Of a stretch of DNA of 64,000 nucleotides, positions 40,352 through 50,036 are shown one piece after another. Under the pieces are notes generated by a model. It saw nothing but the letters and a program-made list of their open reading frames with translations, had not been told where the DNA came from and made no database searches. The position numbers were made by a program, and so were the translations under genes. The first letter of the stretch is position 1. Each line of letters starts with the position of its first letter. The stretch covers positions 1,457,417-1,521,416 of the forward strand of contig NZ_LT606946.1 of NCBI RefSeq assembly GCF_900095175.1, written 5' to 3'. The DNA comes from Polynucleobacter necessarius. Its GTDB lineage: Bacteria > Pseudomonadota > Gammaproteobacteria > Burkholderiales > Burkholderiaceae.

Positions 40352-41842
40352 ATGAGAGCACCCGAAGCATTATTTCCAAGCGATTGGACCAAGCCCAAGA
40401 AGCAGGCCGACCTTCTTAAGTTAGCGAAATCGATTCTGTTGGAACCCACTGGCCTCTCCGAGCAGGATTTGCACCACACCTTTGGCAATATGTTTACGCA
40501 CCAACTCGACGATGCTGACCTTTACTTCCAGCACACCCGTAGTGAGAGCTGGAGCCTTGAAGAAGGCATTATCAAACTTGGTAGCTTCAGCATTGATCAA
40601 GGTGTTGGGGTGCGTGCAATTTATGGAGATAAAACCGCTTTTGCATACTCCGATGAAATTAATCTAGACGCTCTTAATAAAGCAGCCAAATCCACTCGTG
40701 TGATTGGGCCCCAAGGTGGCACTCGCGCTGTTGCAAGCAAAATATTTACGCCCGTATCCAATGAACTCTACTCAGACTTAAATCCCCTAGACTCACTCGC
40801 GCCGCAAGAAAAAATTGCGCTACTTGAAGGGATTGAGCGTCGCGCAAAAGCGCGAGACCCACGCATCATTCAGGTCATGGCCAGTCTGGCTGGTGAGTTT
40901 GATGTGGTGCTCGTGGTTCGGGCAGATGGCTTGTTAGCTGCTGACATACGTCCGCTAGTACGAGTATCAGTGCACGTGATTGCAGAGCAAAATGGTCGCC
41001 GCGAGTCTGGATCTTCGGGTGGCGGTGCTCGTCATGATTATCACTACTTCAATACAGAGCTCATTAATCAATATGTTGATGAAGCTGTGGATGGCGCCCT
41101 GATTAATTTAGACTCTCGCCCCGCTCCAGCTGGCCCAATGACAGTAGTCATGGGGCCAGGATGGCCTGGAGTCTTATTGCACGAAGCGGCAGGTCACGGC
41201 CTAGAAGGCGACTTTAATCGCAAAGGCTCTTCTGCATTTGCTGGCTGCATTGGGCAGCGCGTTGCCGCTAAAGGTGTCACCGTAGTAGACGATGGAACAC
41301 TTTCTGGTCGTCGCGGCTCACTCAATATTGATGATGAAGGTACGCCCACCCAGTGCACCACTCTGATTGAAGACGGCATTTTGAAGGGTTACATTCAGGA
41401 CAGCCTGAATGCCCGACTCATGAATATGCCCCTCACCGGCAACGGACGACGGGAGAGCTTTGCCTCTTTACCGATGCCTCGGATGACCAATACCTACATG
41501 ATGGCTGGCAAAGATGATCCTCAGGAGATCGTAGCCAGCATTAAACGTGGTCTTTACGCAGTGAACTTCGGGGGTGGCCAAGTCGACATTACAAGCGGAA
41601 AGTTTGTCTTTTCAGCTTCCGAGGCCTATTGGGTAGAAAACGGCAAAATTCAATACCCCGTTAAAGGCGCCACCATCATCGGTAGCGGCCCCGAATCCCT
41701 AAAACAGGTCTCTATGATCGGAAATGACCTGAAATTAGACGGTGGTATCGGGGTTTGTGGCAAAGAAGGTCAGAGCGTCCCTGTAGGGGTTGGACAGCCA
41801 ACTTTACGTATCGACAGCCTGACTGTCGGAGGAACTGCTTAA
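40352..41842 (+). CDS. tldD: Metalloprotease TldD
   Basis: TldD subunit of the TldD/TldE (PmbA) metallopeptidase, which in other bacteria processes microcin precursors and degrades unstructured peptides such as CcdA. 496 residues. The zinc motif HEAAGH is at 277-282, followed by GLEGDFNRKGSSAFAG; the GRRESFASLPMPRMTNTYM segment is conserved. The partner gene pmbA is not in the window, so it must be elsewhere or absent. Confidence 0.96.
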   Translation: MRAPEALFPSDWTKPKKQADLLKLAKSILLEPTGLSEQDLHHTFGNMFTHQLDDADLYFQHTRSESWSLEEGIIKLGSFSIDQGVGVRAIYGDKTAFAYSDEINLDALNKAAKSTRVIGPQGGTRAVASKIFTPVSNELYSDLNPLDSLAPQEKIALLEGIERRAKARDPRIIQVMASLAGEFDVVLVVRADGLLAADIRPLVRVSVHVIAEQNGRRESGSSGGGARHDYHYFNTELINQYVDEAVDGALINLDSRPAPAGPMTVVMGPGWPGVLLHEAAGHGLEGDFNRKGSSAFAGCIGQRVAAKGVTVVDDGTLSGRRGSLNIDDEGTPTQCTTLIEDGILKGYIQDSLNARLMNMPLTGNGRRESFASLPMPRMTNTYMMAGKDDPQEIVASIKRGLYAVNFGGGQVDITSGKFVFSASEAYWVENGKIQYPVKGATIIGSGPESLKQVSMIGNDLKLDGGIGVCGKEGQSVPVGVGQPTLRIDSLTVGGTA

Positions 41843-41861
41843 TACAGCTTAAAATAGCCGT

Positions 41862-42986
41862 ATGAGCCAACAAAACACTAATCCCGCAAACTGGTACGCT
41901 GCCGTCGACAAAACGTCAGACACAGATGATCAACGCATTCACAACATTACTGTTCTGCCACCGCCAGAGCATTTGATTCGCTTTTTCCCAATCTCGGGAA
42001 CGCCGACCGAGGCATTGATTAGCAAAACGCGTAAAAAGATTCGCGACATCATTCATGGAAAAGATGATCGCTTGTTAGTCATTATTGGGCCTTGCTCGAT
42101 TCACGATCCTCGCGCTGCTGTTGAGTACTGCCAACGACTACTTGCTGAGCGCGATCGTTTTGCAGGCGAACTTGAAATTGTGATGCGCGTCTATTTTGAA
42201 AAGCCACGCACAACAGTGGGTTGGAAAGGTTTAATTAATGATCCGTTCTTAGACGAGAGCTATCGCATTGAAGAAGGTTTGCGCATTGCCCGTCAAGTCT
42301 TGATGGAAATTAATCGTCTTGGCATGCCTGCAGGTAGCGAATTCTTGGATGTTATTTCTCCACAATATATTGCCGACCTCATTTCTTGGGGCGCCATCGG
42401 AGCACGTACAACTGAGAGCCAAGTTCACCGTGAACTAGCATCAGGTCTTTCTGCACCAATCGGATTTAAGAATGGTACTGACGGCAATATCAAAATCGCC
42501 ACCGATGCGATTCAGGCAGCTAGCCGCCCACACCACTTCTTATCAGTACATAAGAACGGTCAGGTTTCTATTGTGGAAACTAAGGGCAATAAAGACTGCC
42601 ACGTTATTTTGCGCGGCGGTAAAGAGTCAAACTATGAAGCGCAGTATGTTCAAGCAGCCTGCTCCGAGCTAGCAGCAGCAAAGCTTCCAGCCAGTTTGAT
42701 GGTTGACTTGTCGCATGCGAACTCCAGTAAAAAACATGAGCGTCAAATTGTAGTGGCAGAAAATATTGCCGAGCAAATTGAATCTGGTTCAAATCAAATT
42801 TTTGGAGTGATGATTGAGAGCCACCTGAATGATGGTGCGCAAAAATTCACGCCTGGAAAAGATGATCCAAATAAGTTGGAATATGGCAAGAGTATTACTG
42901 ATGCCTGCATTAACTGGGAAGATTCAGTCAATGTATTGCAACGCCTAGCATTAACCGTAAAGAATCGCAGAAAAGCGAAGAAATAA
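41862..42986 (+). CDS. aroG: 3-deoxy-7-phosphoheptulonate synthase (class I)
   Basis: First step of the shikimate pathway, joining phosphoenolpyruvate and erythrose-4-phosphate. 374 residues of the AroFGH type. Motifs: VIIGPCSIHDPRAA, the MRVYFEKPRTTVGWKGLINDP segment and the VDLSHANSSK motif. Which feedback specificity (Phe, Tyr or Trp) it has cannot be decided. It starts 19 bases after tldD and has its own terminator. Confidence 0.95.
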   Translation: MSQQNTNPANWYAAVDKTSDTDDQRIHNITVLPPPEHLIRFFPISGTPTEALISKTRKKIRDIIHGKDDRLLVIIGPCSIHDPRAAVEYCQRLLAERDRFAGELEIVMRVYFEKPRTTVGWKGLINDPFLDESYRIEEGLRIARQVLMEINRLGMPAGSEFLDVISPQYIADLISWGAIGARTTESQVHRELASGLSAPIGFKNGTDGNIKIATDAIQAASRPHHFLSVHKNGQVSIVETKGNKDCHVILRGGKESNYEAQYVQAACSELAAAKLPASLMVDLSHANSSKKHERQIVVAENIAEQIESGSNQIFGVMIESHLNDGAQKFTPGKDDPNKLEYGKSITDACINWEDSVNVLQRLALTVKNRRKAKK

Positions 42987-43023
42987 GATGTAAGAAAATA
43001 AAGCAAAGATGCTTTATTAATTC

Positions 43024-43055
43024 AAAAAGAGACTATTTATTTAGTCTCTTTTTTT
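43024..43055 (+). terminator. Intrinsic terminator of aroG, overlapping the convergent gene end
   Basis: AGAGACT / AGTCTCT stem (about 43028-43034 with 43043-43049) inside A and T tracts, followed by a T-run on the plus strand. The right arm also encodes the last codons and stop of the minus-strand adenosyltransferase, so it is both coding and terminator. It can act in both directions. Confidence 0.88.
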
Positions 43056-43604
43056 GTGCTTCCAGAGAACATCTTGGCCGCCCGCCGCACGATTGAGAAC
43101 ACGCGCTAATACAAATAACAAATCGGATAAGCGATTGACGTATTGACGAGGAGCATCGTACAGAGGCTCTTCCCAACCCAAACGCACAATCGAACGCTCG
43201 GCACGCCTGCAAACTGTTCGACATACATGAGCCTGAGCGGCGGCACGTGTCCCACCTGGGAGAATGAATTCAGTTAAGGGGGGCAAAGTTGCATTGTATT
43301 TTTCTAGCCAAACATCCAGCTGGGCCACATGCTCTGGTTTGAGCAAGGTGTAATTAGGAATGCAAAGCTCGCCACCCAGGTCAAATAAATCATGCTGCAC
43401 TTGCAAAAATAAAGCTTTTAACTCCTCAGCAAGACCCTCAGGGATCGATTCAGTCATCAAAACACCGATTTCGGAGTTCAATTCATCTACATCGCCCATG
43501 GCGCAGATGCGCAAATGATCCTTTTCTACTCGGCTACCATCGCCAAGCCCGGTCATGCCAGCATCACCAGTTCTAGTGGCTATTTTTGAAAGTCGATTTC
43601 CCAT
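43041..43604 (-). CDS. Cob(I)yrinic acid a,c-diamide adenosyltransferase (PduO type)
   Basis: ATP:corrinoid adenosyltransferase that makes adenosylcobalamin. 187 residues. PduO-type motifs: TRTGDAGMTGLGDG (ATP-binding N-terminus), GDVDELNSEIG, CRRAER with the conserved arginines, and NRLSDLLFVLAR. It is divergent from glcD with a 17-base gap, and its stop lies inside the aroG terminator. The other corrinoid genes are not nearby, so it may serve salvage of imported corrinoids. Confidence 0.92.
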   Translation of the reverse strand: MGNRLSKIATRTGDAGMTGLGDGSRVEKDHLRICAMGDVDELNSEIGVLMTESIPEGLAEELKALFLQVQHDLFDLGGELCIPNYTLLKPEHVAQLDVWLEKYNATLPPLTEFILPGGTRAAAQAHVCRTVCRRAERSIVRLGWEEPLYDAPRQYVNRLSDLLFVLARVLNRAAGGQDVLWKHKKRD

Positions 43605-43621
43605 GAACTAATTATAGGTAA

Positions 43622-45136
43622 ATGGCTAAAATGATTCTTATGAATATGGTGACCCCACCCCCCGAGCTCGCGGCCATTGCCGCCCTTCAATCCAAATTGG
43701 TATCGGCCTTGCGCCCCATTCTCCCAGAGCATGCTTTGCTTTGGGAGCCTGAGGACACAATTCCCTATGAATGTGATGGTCTAGCGGCCTATCGACGCAT
43801 GCCCCTAGCAGTAGCATTACCGGAGACAGAGGAGCAGGTTGCCCAGATCCTAAGGACCTGCTTTGAATTGCAGGTGCCTATCGTTCCGCGTGGATCTGGC
43901 ACTGGCTTATCCGGTGGCGCCATGCCCATTTCCCAAGGCTTAGTGCTCTCGCTAGCCAAACTCAAAAAGATCATTAGCATTGATCCCTTCACCAGAACTG
44001 CGGTTGTGCAGCCTGGTGTTCGCAATTTAGCCGTCTCGGAAGCAGTTGCTCATCTTGGTCTCTATTACGCTCCAGACCCCTCCTCACAGATTGCCTGCTC
44101 CATTGGTGGCAATGTGAATGAAAACTCTGGTGGTGTTCACTGCCTCAAATACGGACTGACGCTTCACAACGTACTCAAAGTTCGCGGCATTTTGATGAAC
44201 GGTGAAATCGTAGAATTTGGCAGCCTTGCACCAGACTCTCCAGGACTCGATTTATTGGCAATTGTGATGGGTAGCGAAGGCATGCTTGCAGTAGTGACTG
44301 AAGTCACAGTCAAACTCATTGCTAAGCCAAAATTGGCTCGCGTCATCATGGCCAGTTTTGACGATATTGAAAAAGGTGCAGATGCAGTTGCAGCCATCAT
44401 CGCTGCCGGCATCATTCCTGCCGGCTTAGAAATGATGGATAAAGCCACTACTCGTGCAGTAGAGGAATTTGTTCATGCGGGGTACGACCTTGATGCTGAG
44501 ACCATTCTCCTGTGTGAGTCCGATGGCACGCCTGAAGAGGTTGCAGAAGAAATTGAACGCATGACCAAGGTGCTTGAACTAGCAGGTGCTAGCGGTATTC
44601 AGATTTCTCAAAATGAAGCGGAGCGCTTGAAGTTTTGGAGTGGCCGCAAAAATGCCTTCCCCGCAGCTGGACGCTTAGCGCCTGATTACTACTGCATGGA
44701 TGGAACAATCCCCCGCAGAAATATTGGCACTCTACTCAGACGCATTCAGGTTATGGAAAAGAAATATGGCCTTGCTTGCTTGAGTGTATTTCATGCGGGC
44801 GATGGCAATATGCATCCACTCATTTTATTTAACGGTGCCGATCAAGATGAGTGGCATCGTGCGGAAGAGTTTGGTACTGAAATTTTAGAAGCCTGTGTCG
44901 AGCTCGATGGCACGATTACTGGTGAGCATGGCGTTGGAATTGAAAAGATTAATTCCATGTGCGTTCAATTTGGTGAAGGTGAACGTGAATCTTTCTGGGG
45001 AGTTAAGGCCGCATTTGACCCTGAACGATTATTAAATCCTGATAAGGCTATCCCCACATTAAATCGCTGCGCTGAATATGGTCGTATGCGTATTAGTGGT
45101 GGAAACTTGCCGCATCCTGAGTTGGAGCGCTTCTAA
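43622..45136 (+). CDS. glcD: Glycolate oxidase subunit GlcD (FAD-linked)
   Basis: FAD-binding catalytic subunit of glycolate dehydrogenase, which oxidises glycolate to glyoxylate. 504 residues at the longest start. FAD-binding PCMH domain with VPRGSGTGLSGGAMP, IGGNVNENSGG and the C-terminal GEHGVGIEK. In-frame ATGs at 43622, 43631, 43640 and 43646 all precede the conserved region; the first has only a weak AGG upstream, so the true start is uncertain by up to 8 residues. The stop overlaps glcE by one base. Confidence 0.94.
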   Translation: MAKMILMNMVTPPPELAAIAALQSKLVSALRPILPEHALLWEPEDTIPYECDGLAAYRRMPLAVALPETEEQVAQILRTCFELQVPIVPRGSGTGLSGGAMPISQGLVLSLAKLKKIISIDPFTRTAVVQPGVRNLAVSEAVAHLGLYYAPDPSSQIACSIGGNVNENSGGVHCLKYGLTLHNVLKVRGILMNGEIVEFGSLAPDSPGLDLLAIVMGSEGMLAVVTEVTVKLIAKPKLARVIMASFDDIEKGADAVAAIIAAGIIPAGLEMMDKATTRAVEEFVHAGYDLDAETILLCESDGTPEEVAEEIERMTKVLELAGASGIQISQNEAERLKFWSGRKNAFPAAGRLAPDYYCMDGTIPRRNIGTLLRRIQVMEKKYGLACLSVFHAGDGNMHPLILFNGADQDEWHRAEEFGTEILEACVELDGTITGEHGVGIEKINSMCVQFGEGERESFWGVKAAFDPERLLNPDKAIPTLNRCAEYGRMRISGGNLPHPELERF

Positions 45137-46284
45137 TGTCCACATCCAACAATATGGCTATTGATTTATTTCGCGAGCAAATTCTGGCAGCGGCCAAAAA
45201 CAAAACACCCCTATCAATTGAAGGTGGTGGCACAAAGTCTTGGTATGGCAATACCAATTCCTATGCCAAGTTAGATACTCGCCCCTACTCTGGCATCTTG
45301 GAATACCAGTCTGAAGAATTAGTGATTACAGCTTGTGCTGGCACGCCATTAAAGGAAATTGAAGCAGCTCTGGCTGAGAAAAACCAAGTGCTGGCTTTTG
45401 AGCCACCCCATTTTGGTGATAGCGCAACTTTTGGTGGCGCCATAGCTGCAGGCTTGGCAGGGCCTGGCCGTATTAGCGCTGGCAATTTACGTGACTTTGT
45501 TCTTGGTGCACGCGTCATGGATGGTGAAGGCCAGGACTTATCTTTTGGCGGCAAGGTGATGAAAAACGTGGCGGGATATGACGTCTCACGTTTATTGCCC
45601 GGATCCATGGGAACCTTGTCACCATTACTCGAGGCCTCTGTAAAAGTGCTACCAAAGCCAGCAGCAACAGCCACCTTACGCTGCCAGCTCAGCCAAGAAA
45701 AAACTTTGCACCTCTTAAATGAATGGGCTGGGCAACCCTTACCACTCTCAGCTAGTTGCTGGATTGGAAGCCCAGCAGGTGGCGATGGTGAACTGACTAT
45801 TCGTCTCGCTGGTGCTGCTGCCGCTGTTCAGGCTGCGATTCCGCTGATGAATGCAGCTATCGATGCTGTTGAAGTGGATCCGGTAATTGCACAAAATTTT
45901 TGGAGTGATCTACGTGAGCAGCGCTTAACTGCTTTTACAAACCTAGATAGTGCCGACACACTCTATCGCTTAGCCCTACCAGCCGCATGTGGTCCACTAG
46001 CAATTGAAAACGCCGTTGGCGATATTGCTTTGGAGTGGCATGGACAGCAACGCTGGGTTAAAGCGCCTGGCGATGATGCTACTTTTGCATCCATCAAAGC
46101 ATTAGCTAATACTAATGGTGGACATGCAACACGCTTTAAGCAAGGAAGTAGTGTTGACCCAAGCAAGCAACGCTCTACCCTTCTGAGTGAGCAAGCGCAC
46201 TCAACTGCTTTAGAGGCAGTACAAGCACGCCTAAGAGCCGCCTTTGATCCAGCAGGCGTATTTGCTACTTCACGCCTTCCTTAA
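45136..46284 (+). CDS. glcE: Glycolate oxidase subunit GlcE (FAD-binding)
   Basis: Second FAD-binding subunit of the glycolate oxidase complex, 382 residues. IEGGGTKSWYG and the FGGAIAAGLAGPGR segment are the FAD-binding blocks; the KNVAGYDVSRLLPGSMGTLSP region follows as in GlcE. The one-base overlap with glcD (TAATG) indicates translational coupling, and glcF follows after 8 bases. Confidence 0.94.
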   Translation: MSTSNNMAIDLFREQILAAAKNKTPLSIEGGGTKSWYGNTNSYAKLDTRPYSGILEYQSEELVITACAGTPLKEIEAALAEKNQVLAFEPPHFGDSATFGGAIAAGLAGPGRISAGNLRDFVLGARVMDGEGQDLSFGGKVMKNVAGYDVSRLLPGSMGTLSPLLEASVKVLPKPAATATLRCQLSQEKTLHLLNEWAGQPLPLSASCWIGSPAGGDGELTIRLAGAAAAVQAAIPLMNAAIDAVEVDPVIAQNFWSDLREQRLTAFTNLDSADTLYRLALPAACGPLAIENAVGDIALEWHGQQRWVKAPGDDATFASIKALANTNGGHATRFKQGSSVDPSKQRSTLLSEQAHSTALEAVQARLRAAFDPAGVFATSRLP

Positions 46285-46292
46285 GTCTTTAT

Positions 46293-47570
46293 ATGCAAAC
46301 TCAACTAGCTCCCCAATTCGCCAATACTCCTGAAGGCATAGAGGCCGCCAGGATTCTTGGAAAGTGCGTGCACTGCGGCTTCTGCACTGCTACTTGCCCT
46401 ACCTATCAAATTCTGGGCGATGAACTCGATGGCCCACGTGGTCGCATCTACCTCATCAAGCAAATGGCTGAAGGGCAAGCGCCGACTGAAAAAACACGTA
46501 TGCATTTAGATCGCTGCTTAACTTGCCGCAATTGCGAAAGCACTTGCCCAAGCGGCGTGCAATACGGCAACTTAGTGGATATTGGTCGCAAGTGGGCAGA
46601 AGAAAATACTCCTGAGCGTCCTCTTGGCCAGCGCCTAACCCGCTGGGCTTTAAAAGAAGGTTTAACCAGTCCTACATTATTTAATTCAGCGATGGCAATT
46701 GGTCGCTTAGTCCGTCCACTGATGCCGGCCGGTATCCAACGCAAGATTCCGGAAGCTAAAAATAAAGCACTCAATACAAATACAGATCCCCATGCAAGGC
46801 CACAGGCTAGCCACTCTCGCAAGATGCTATTGCTTGAGGGTTGCGTCCAACCAGGCATGCTTCCCAATATTAATTCGGCTACTGCGCGTGTTTTAGATGC
46901 ACTCAAGATCCAGCTCATTAGCGCGCCTAACGCCACATGTTGTGGCGCATTGCGTTACCACTTAAACGATCAAGCTGGTGGCCTTGATAACGCCAAACAA
47001 AATATTGATGCTTGGTGGCCACAAGTTGAACAAGGTGTTGAAGCCATCGTCATGACTGCATCTGGTTGTGGCGTAATGGTTAAAGACTATGGTCATTTAT
47101 TTGCAAATGATCCGCAATATGCAAGCAAAGCAAAGAAGATCTCTGATCTCACTAAAGATATTTCAGAAATCTTGCCGGCGCTTGAGAGTGAGTTGATTTC
47201 TCTAGTAGGTAGCAATCCTAAGCCTGGCGTAGTGTATCACCCACCCTGCACACTTCAACATGGTCAACAAATTCGCGGGAAGGTAGAAGGTCTGCTAGCT
47301 AGCATTGGTATTGGCGTGCGCTTATGTACCGATAGCCACCTCTGCTGTGGTTCTGCAGGCACCTACTCTGTAACCCAGCCAGAACTCTCAGAGCAGTTAC
47401 GCAATAACAAGCTGACCCACCTCAATGCCGCTTGCGAAGAGTCTGGTGCGAAAGTTATTGTGTCCGGAAATATTGGTTGCATCACCCATCTTCAGCAAGA
47501 TGACACCCCAGTGCTGCATTGGATCGAGATTGTTGATCAACTGATCAGTCAACAAGGCCAGACTAGATAA
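46293..47570 (+). CDS. glcF: Glycolate oxidase iron-sulfur subunit GlcF
   Basis: Iron-sulfur subunit passing electrons from GlcD/GlcE towards the quinone pool. 425 residues. Two 4Fe-4S motifs: C25, C28, C31, C35 and C75, C78, C81, C85. Two cysteine-rich CCG domains follow (ATCCGALRYH and LCCGSAGTYS). The set glcD-glcE-glcF is complete; the regulator glcC and malate synthase glcB are not here. Confidence 0.96.
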   Translation: MQTQLAPQFANTPEGIEAARILGKCVHCGFCTATCPTYQILGDELDGPRGRIYLIKQMAEGQAPTEKTRMHLDRCLTCRNCESTCPSGVQYGNLVDIGRKWAEENTPERPLGQRLTRWALKEGLTSPTLFNSAMAIGRLVRPLMPAGIQRKIPEAKNKALNTNTDPHARPQASHSRKMLLLEGCVQPGMLPNINSATARVLDALKIQLISAPNATCCGALRYHLNDQAGGLDNAKQNIDAWWPQVEQGVEAIVMTASGCGVMVKDYGHLFANDPQYASKAKKISDLTKDISEILPALESELISLVGSNPKPGVVYHPPCTLQHGQQIRGKVEGLLASIGIGVRLCTDSHLCCGSAGTYSVTQPELSEQLRNNKLTHLNAACEESGAKVIVSGNIGCITHLQQDDTPVLHWIEIVDQLISQQGQTR

Positions 47571-48295
47571 TGAGTCAAGTAACTACCAGCCTGATGTTGG
47601 TAAGGCGAAGGCTAGAGCTGGCAGCGCTAGCAGCAAAACGTGAGCCGGAAGATATTCAACTGCTTGCGGTGAGTAAAACCTTTCCAGCAATAGCCGTTGA
47701 AGAGGCCATGCATGCCGGCCAAACTGCCTTTGGTGAGAACTATGTTCAAGAAGGTGTTGAGAAAATTCAACAACTTGCGAAGTTGCGTCCTTGGCTAGAG
47801 TGGCATTTCATTGGTCCACTTCAGAGCAATAAAACGCGTGATGTCGCAGAATATTTTGATTGGGTACACAGCATTGACCGCCTCAAAATTGCAGAGCGTC
47901 TTTCCGCTCAACGCGGAGAATTTCCTGATCTGGGTGAACTGCAAGTCTGCGTTCAAGTTAATGTAAGCGAAGAAGAGTCCAAAAGTGGGATAGCGCTTGA
48001 GGAAGTCGAAACGGTTTGTGATGCCGTTGCCAAACTTCCCAACCTGGTACTTCGTGGACTGATGGCTATCCCCGCGCCCAGCGATGATGTGAGCCAACAG
48101 CGCCGAGCCTTTGCTGCCGTTAGAGAGTGTTTTGTCGGACTTAAGGCAAAACACAGCAATGATCTTGGATATGACTTTTTCGATACCCTCTCTATGGGAA
48201 TGTCGGATGACATGGAGGCTGCAATCGCTGAAGGCAGCACCATGTTACGTATAGGAAGCGCTATTTTTGGGAAGCGCGATAAGATAAAAGCATGA
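47570..48295 (+). CDS. YggS family pyridoxal phosphate-binding protein (PLP homeostasis)
   Basis: PLP-binding TIM-barrel protein of the YggS/PLPBP family, 241 residues. The PLP lysine is in AVSKTFP (K36), with FGENYVQEGVEK and HFIGPLQSNKTRDVAEY downstream. It is a regulator of PLP and amino-acid homeostasis rather than a known enzyme. It overlaps glcF by one base and proC by four; the YggS-proC pairing is widely conserved. Confidence 0.95.
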   Translation: MSQVTTSLMLVRRRLELAALAAKREPEDIQLLAVSKTFPAIAVEEAMHAGQTAFGENYVQEGVEKIQQLAKLRPWLEWHFIGPLQSNKTRDVAEYFDWVHSIDRLKIAERLSAQRGEFPDLGELQVCVQVNVSEEESKSGIALEEVETVCDAVAKLPNLVLRGLMAIPAPSDDVSQQRRAFAAVRECFVGLKAKHSNDLGYDFFDTLSMGMSDDMEAAIAEGSTMLRIGSAIFGKRDKIKA

Positions 48296-49152
48296 GCACA
48301 CAACAAACAAACCAAAATGCCCACATCACCTTTATTGGCGGTGGCAATATGGGTCGCGCATTAATTAGCGGATCACTCACCAACGGTTTTGAAGCCAAAC
48401 AACTTTCTGTAGTGGAGGCCAATGCGAGCACAGGCCTGCAATTGCATCAAGATTTTGGCGTGCAGATCATTGGCACTTTGGATCAAATTGCTTTTGACTT
48501 CTCCAAAAACAATGTTGTAGTTATGGCGATTAAGCCTCAGGACTTCAATGTAGTAGCAAAGTCTTTAAGCGCAAAACTAAAACATGCAACAGCGCCAGGT
48601 CCGTTGATCCTCAGCATTGCTGCTGGCATCCGCCTCAAAGATATGAGTCGCTGGCTTGATCACGCACGTTGCGTTCGCGCCATGCCAAATACTCCCGCTC
48701 TTATTGGTAAAGGTATTACAGGTCTATTTGCAGATGCTGGCGTCAGCGCATCTGATCGCGCCCTAGCAGAAACGATTTGCAATGCAGTTGGCCAGGCAGT
48801 CTGGGTCAATGAAGAAAAACTTATGGATGCTGTTACTGCGGTTTCCGGAAGTGGACCTGCCTATGTTTTTGCTTTCTTGGAAGCCATGCAATCTAGCGGT
48901 GAAAAGCTTGGGCTTGATGCAGCCACTGCTCGTAAATTAGCTTATGCCACTTTAGAAGGCGCCACACAGCTTGCCCATAACTCCGATGAGCATGCAGGGG
49001 TTCTGCGCGAACGGGTCACTTCTAGGGGCGGTACAACTGCTGCAGCACTCGACACACTCAAGCAACTCGATTGGCATGGTGCACTTGAAAAAGCGATTGA
49101 TGCTGCAAGTCAACGTGGCAAAGCCATGGGCGATGAACTAGGTAAGACCTAA
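48292..49152 (+). CDS. proC: Pyrroline-5-carboxylate reductase
   Basis: Last step of proline synthesis, NAD(P)H-dependent. 286 residues. Rossmann [14 protein letters not shown] at the N-terminus and the C-terminal [15 protein letters not shown] and [15 protein letters not shown] signatures. It starts in an ATGA overlap with yggS. Its last 15 bases overlap the end of convergent ubiA. Confidence 0.97.
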   Translation: MSTQQTNQNAHITFIGGGNMGRALISGSLTNGFEAKQLSVVEANASTGLQLHQDFGVQIIGTLDQIAFDFSKNNVVVMAIKPQDFNVVAKSLSAKLKHATAPGPLILSIAAGIRLKDMSRWLDHARCVRAMPNTPALIGKGITGLFADAGVSASDRALAETICNAVGQAVWVNEEKLMDAVTAVSGSGPAYVFAFLEAMQSSGEKLGLDAATARKLAYATLEGATQLAHNSDEHAGVLRERVTSRGGTTAAALDTLKQLDWHGALEKAIDAASQRGKAMGDELGKT

Positions 49153-50001
49153 AAGGATTCCAAGAAATAGGACCCCCCCCAGCCAGTTGTTGTGGCGAAA
49201 TGCCTTGAAGCAATCCTCACGCTTGCGGGCCGATACCAGTTTCAGGTGATAGATGGCGCAAGTTAAAGCCAGACTCCAACCTACCCAAAAGTAATTATTG
49301 AGATTTGCCAGCTGGGCAACCCAAACTTGACTCAGAAATAGCACGCCGTAACTCAGCGCAATTGCGAGTACGTCAAAGCGACCAAAAGTAATGGCTGAAG
49401 TGCGCAAGCCCAAACGCAAATCATCATCACGATCAACCATGGCGTAAGCAGTGTCATAAGCAATGGCCCAGAAGATATTGCCGACAAACAGAATCCAAGC
49501 CTCAAGAGGAATAAAGCCAAGAACTGCGGCATAGGCCATCGGAATGCCAAAACCAAAGGCAATGCCAAGAACGGCTTGAGGAATCGCAAAGAAACGCTTC
49601 GTAAAGGGATAGAGAATCGCAATCGCCAAGGCAAAAAAAGAGAGTTCTTTAGTAAGCGCATTCAAAGGTTGAATAAGTAGGAAAGCTATCAACGCCAGAG
49701 TCCCTGCCACCATCAACGCTTCTTTTCCAGAAATCTTGCCGCTGGTAATCGGTCGATCCTTAGTTCTCAAGACATAACGATCAAAATCTTGATCCGCATA
49801 GTCATTAATGGCACAACCGGCACTACGCATTAAAAATGTACCCAAGCTAAAAATGATGAGCAGATGGAATTCAGGAAATCCGCCACTCGCCAACCAAAGC
49901 GCCCACAAAGTTGGCCACAATAGTAGTAGCGTGCCGATCGGCTTATCTAGACGGATTAAATAGGCGTAAGCAACAATGCGATTGCGCATTAGATCAATCA
50001 T
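49138..50001 (-). CDS. ubiA: 4-hydroxybenzoate octaprenyltransferase
   Basis: Integral membrane prenyltransferase that attaches the prenyl chain to 4-hydroxybenzoate in ubiquinone synthesis. About 287 residues. First aspartate-rich motif NDYADQDFD, second DRDDDLRLG, eight or nine hydrophobic segments. Starts in frame: TTG at 50016, ATG at 50001, ATG at 49989; I chose 50001 without strong evidence. The C-terminus contains a run of eight G on the coding strand (49173-49180), and the stop overlaps proC by 15 bases. Confidence 0.93.
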   Translation of the reverse strand: MIDLMRNRIVAYAYLIRLDKPIGTLLLLWPTLWALWLASGGFPEFHLLIIFSLGTFLMRSAGCAINDYADQDFDRYVLRTKDRPITSGKISGKEALMVAGTLALIAFLLIQPLNALTKELSFFALAIAILYPFTKRFFAIPQAVLGIAFGFGIPMAYAAVLGFIPLEAWILFVGNIFWAIAYDTAYAMVDRDDDLRLGLRTSAITFGRFDVLAIALSYGVLFLSQVWVAQLANLNNYFWVGWSLALTCAIYHLKLVSARKREDCFKAFRHNNWLGGVLFLGILLGLT

Positions 50002-50036
50002 CTTTCTTTTTAACAATCATGCTCATGATCGCATTA

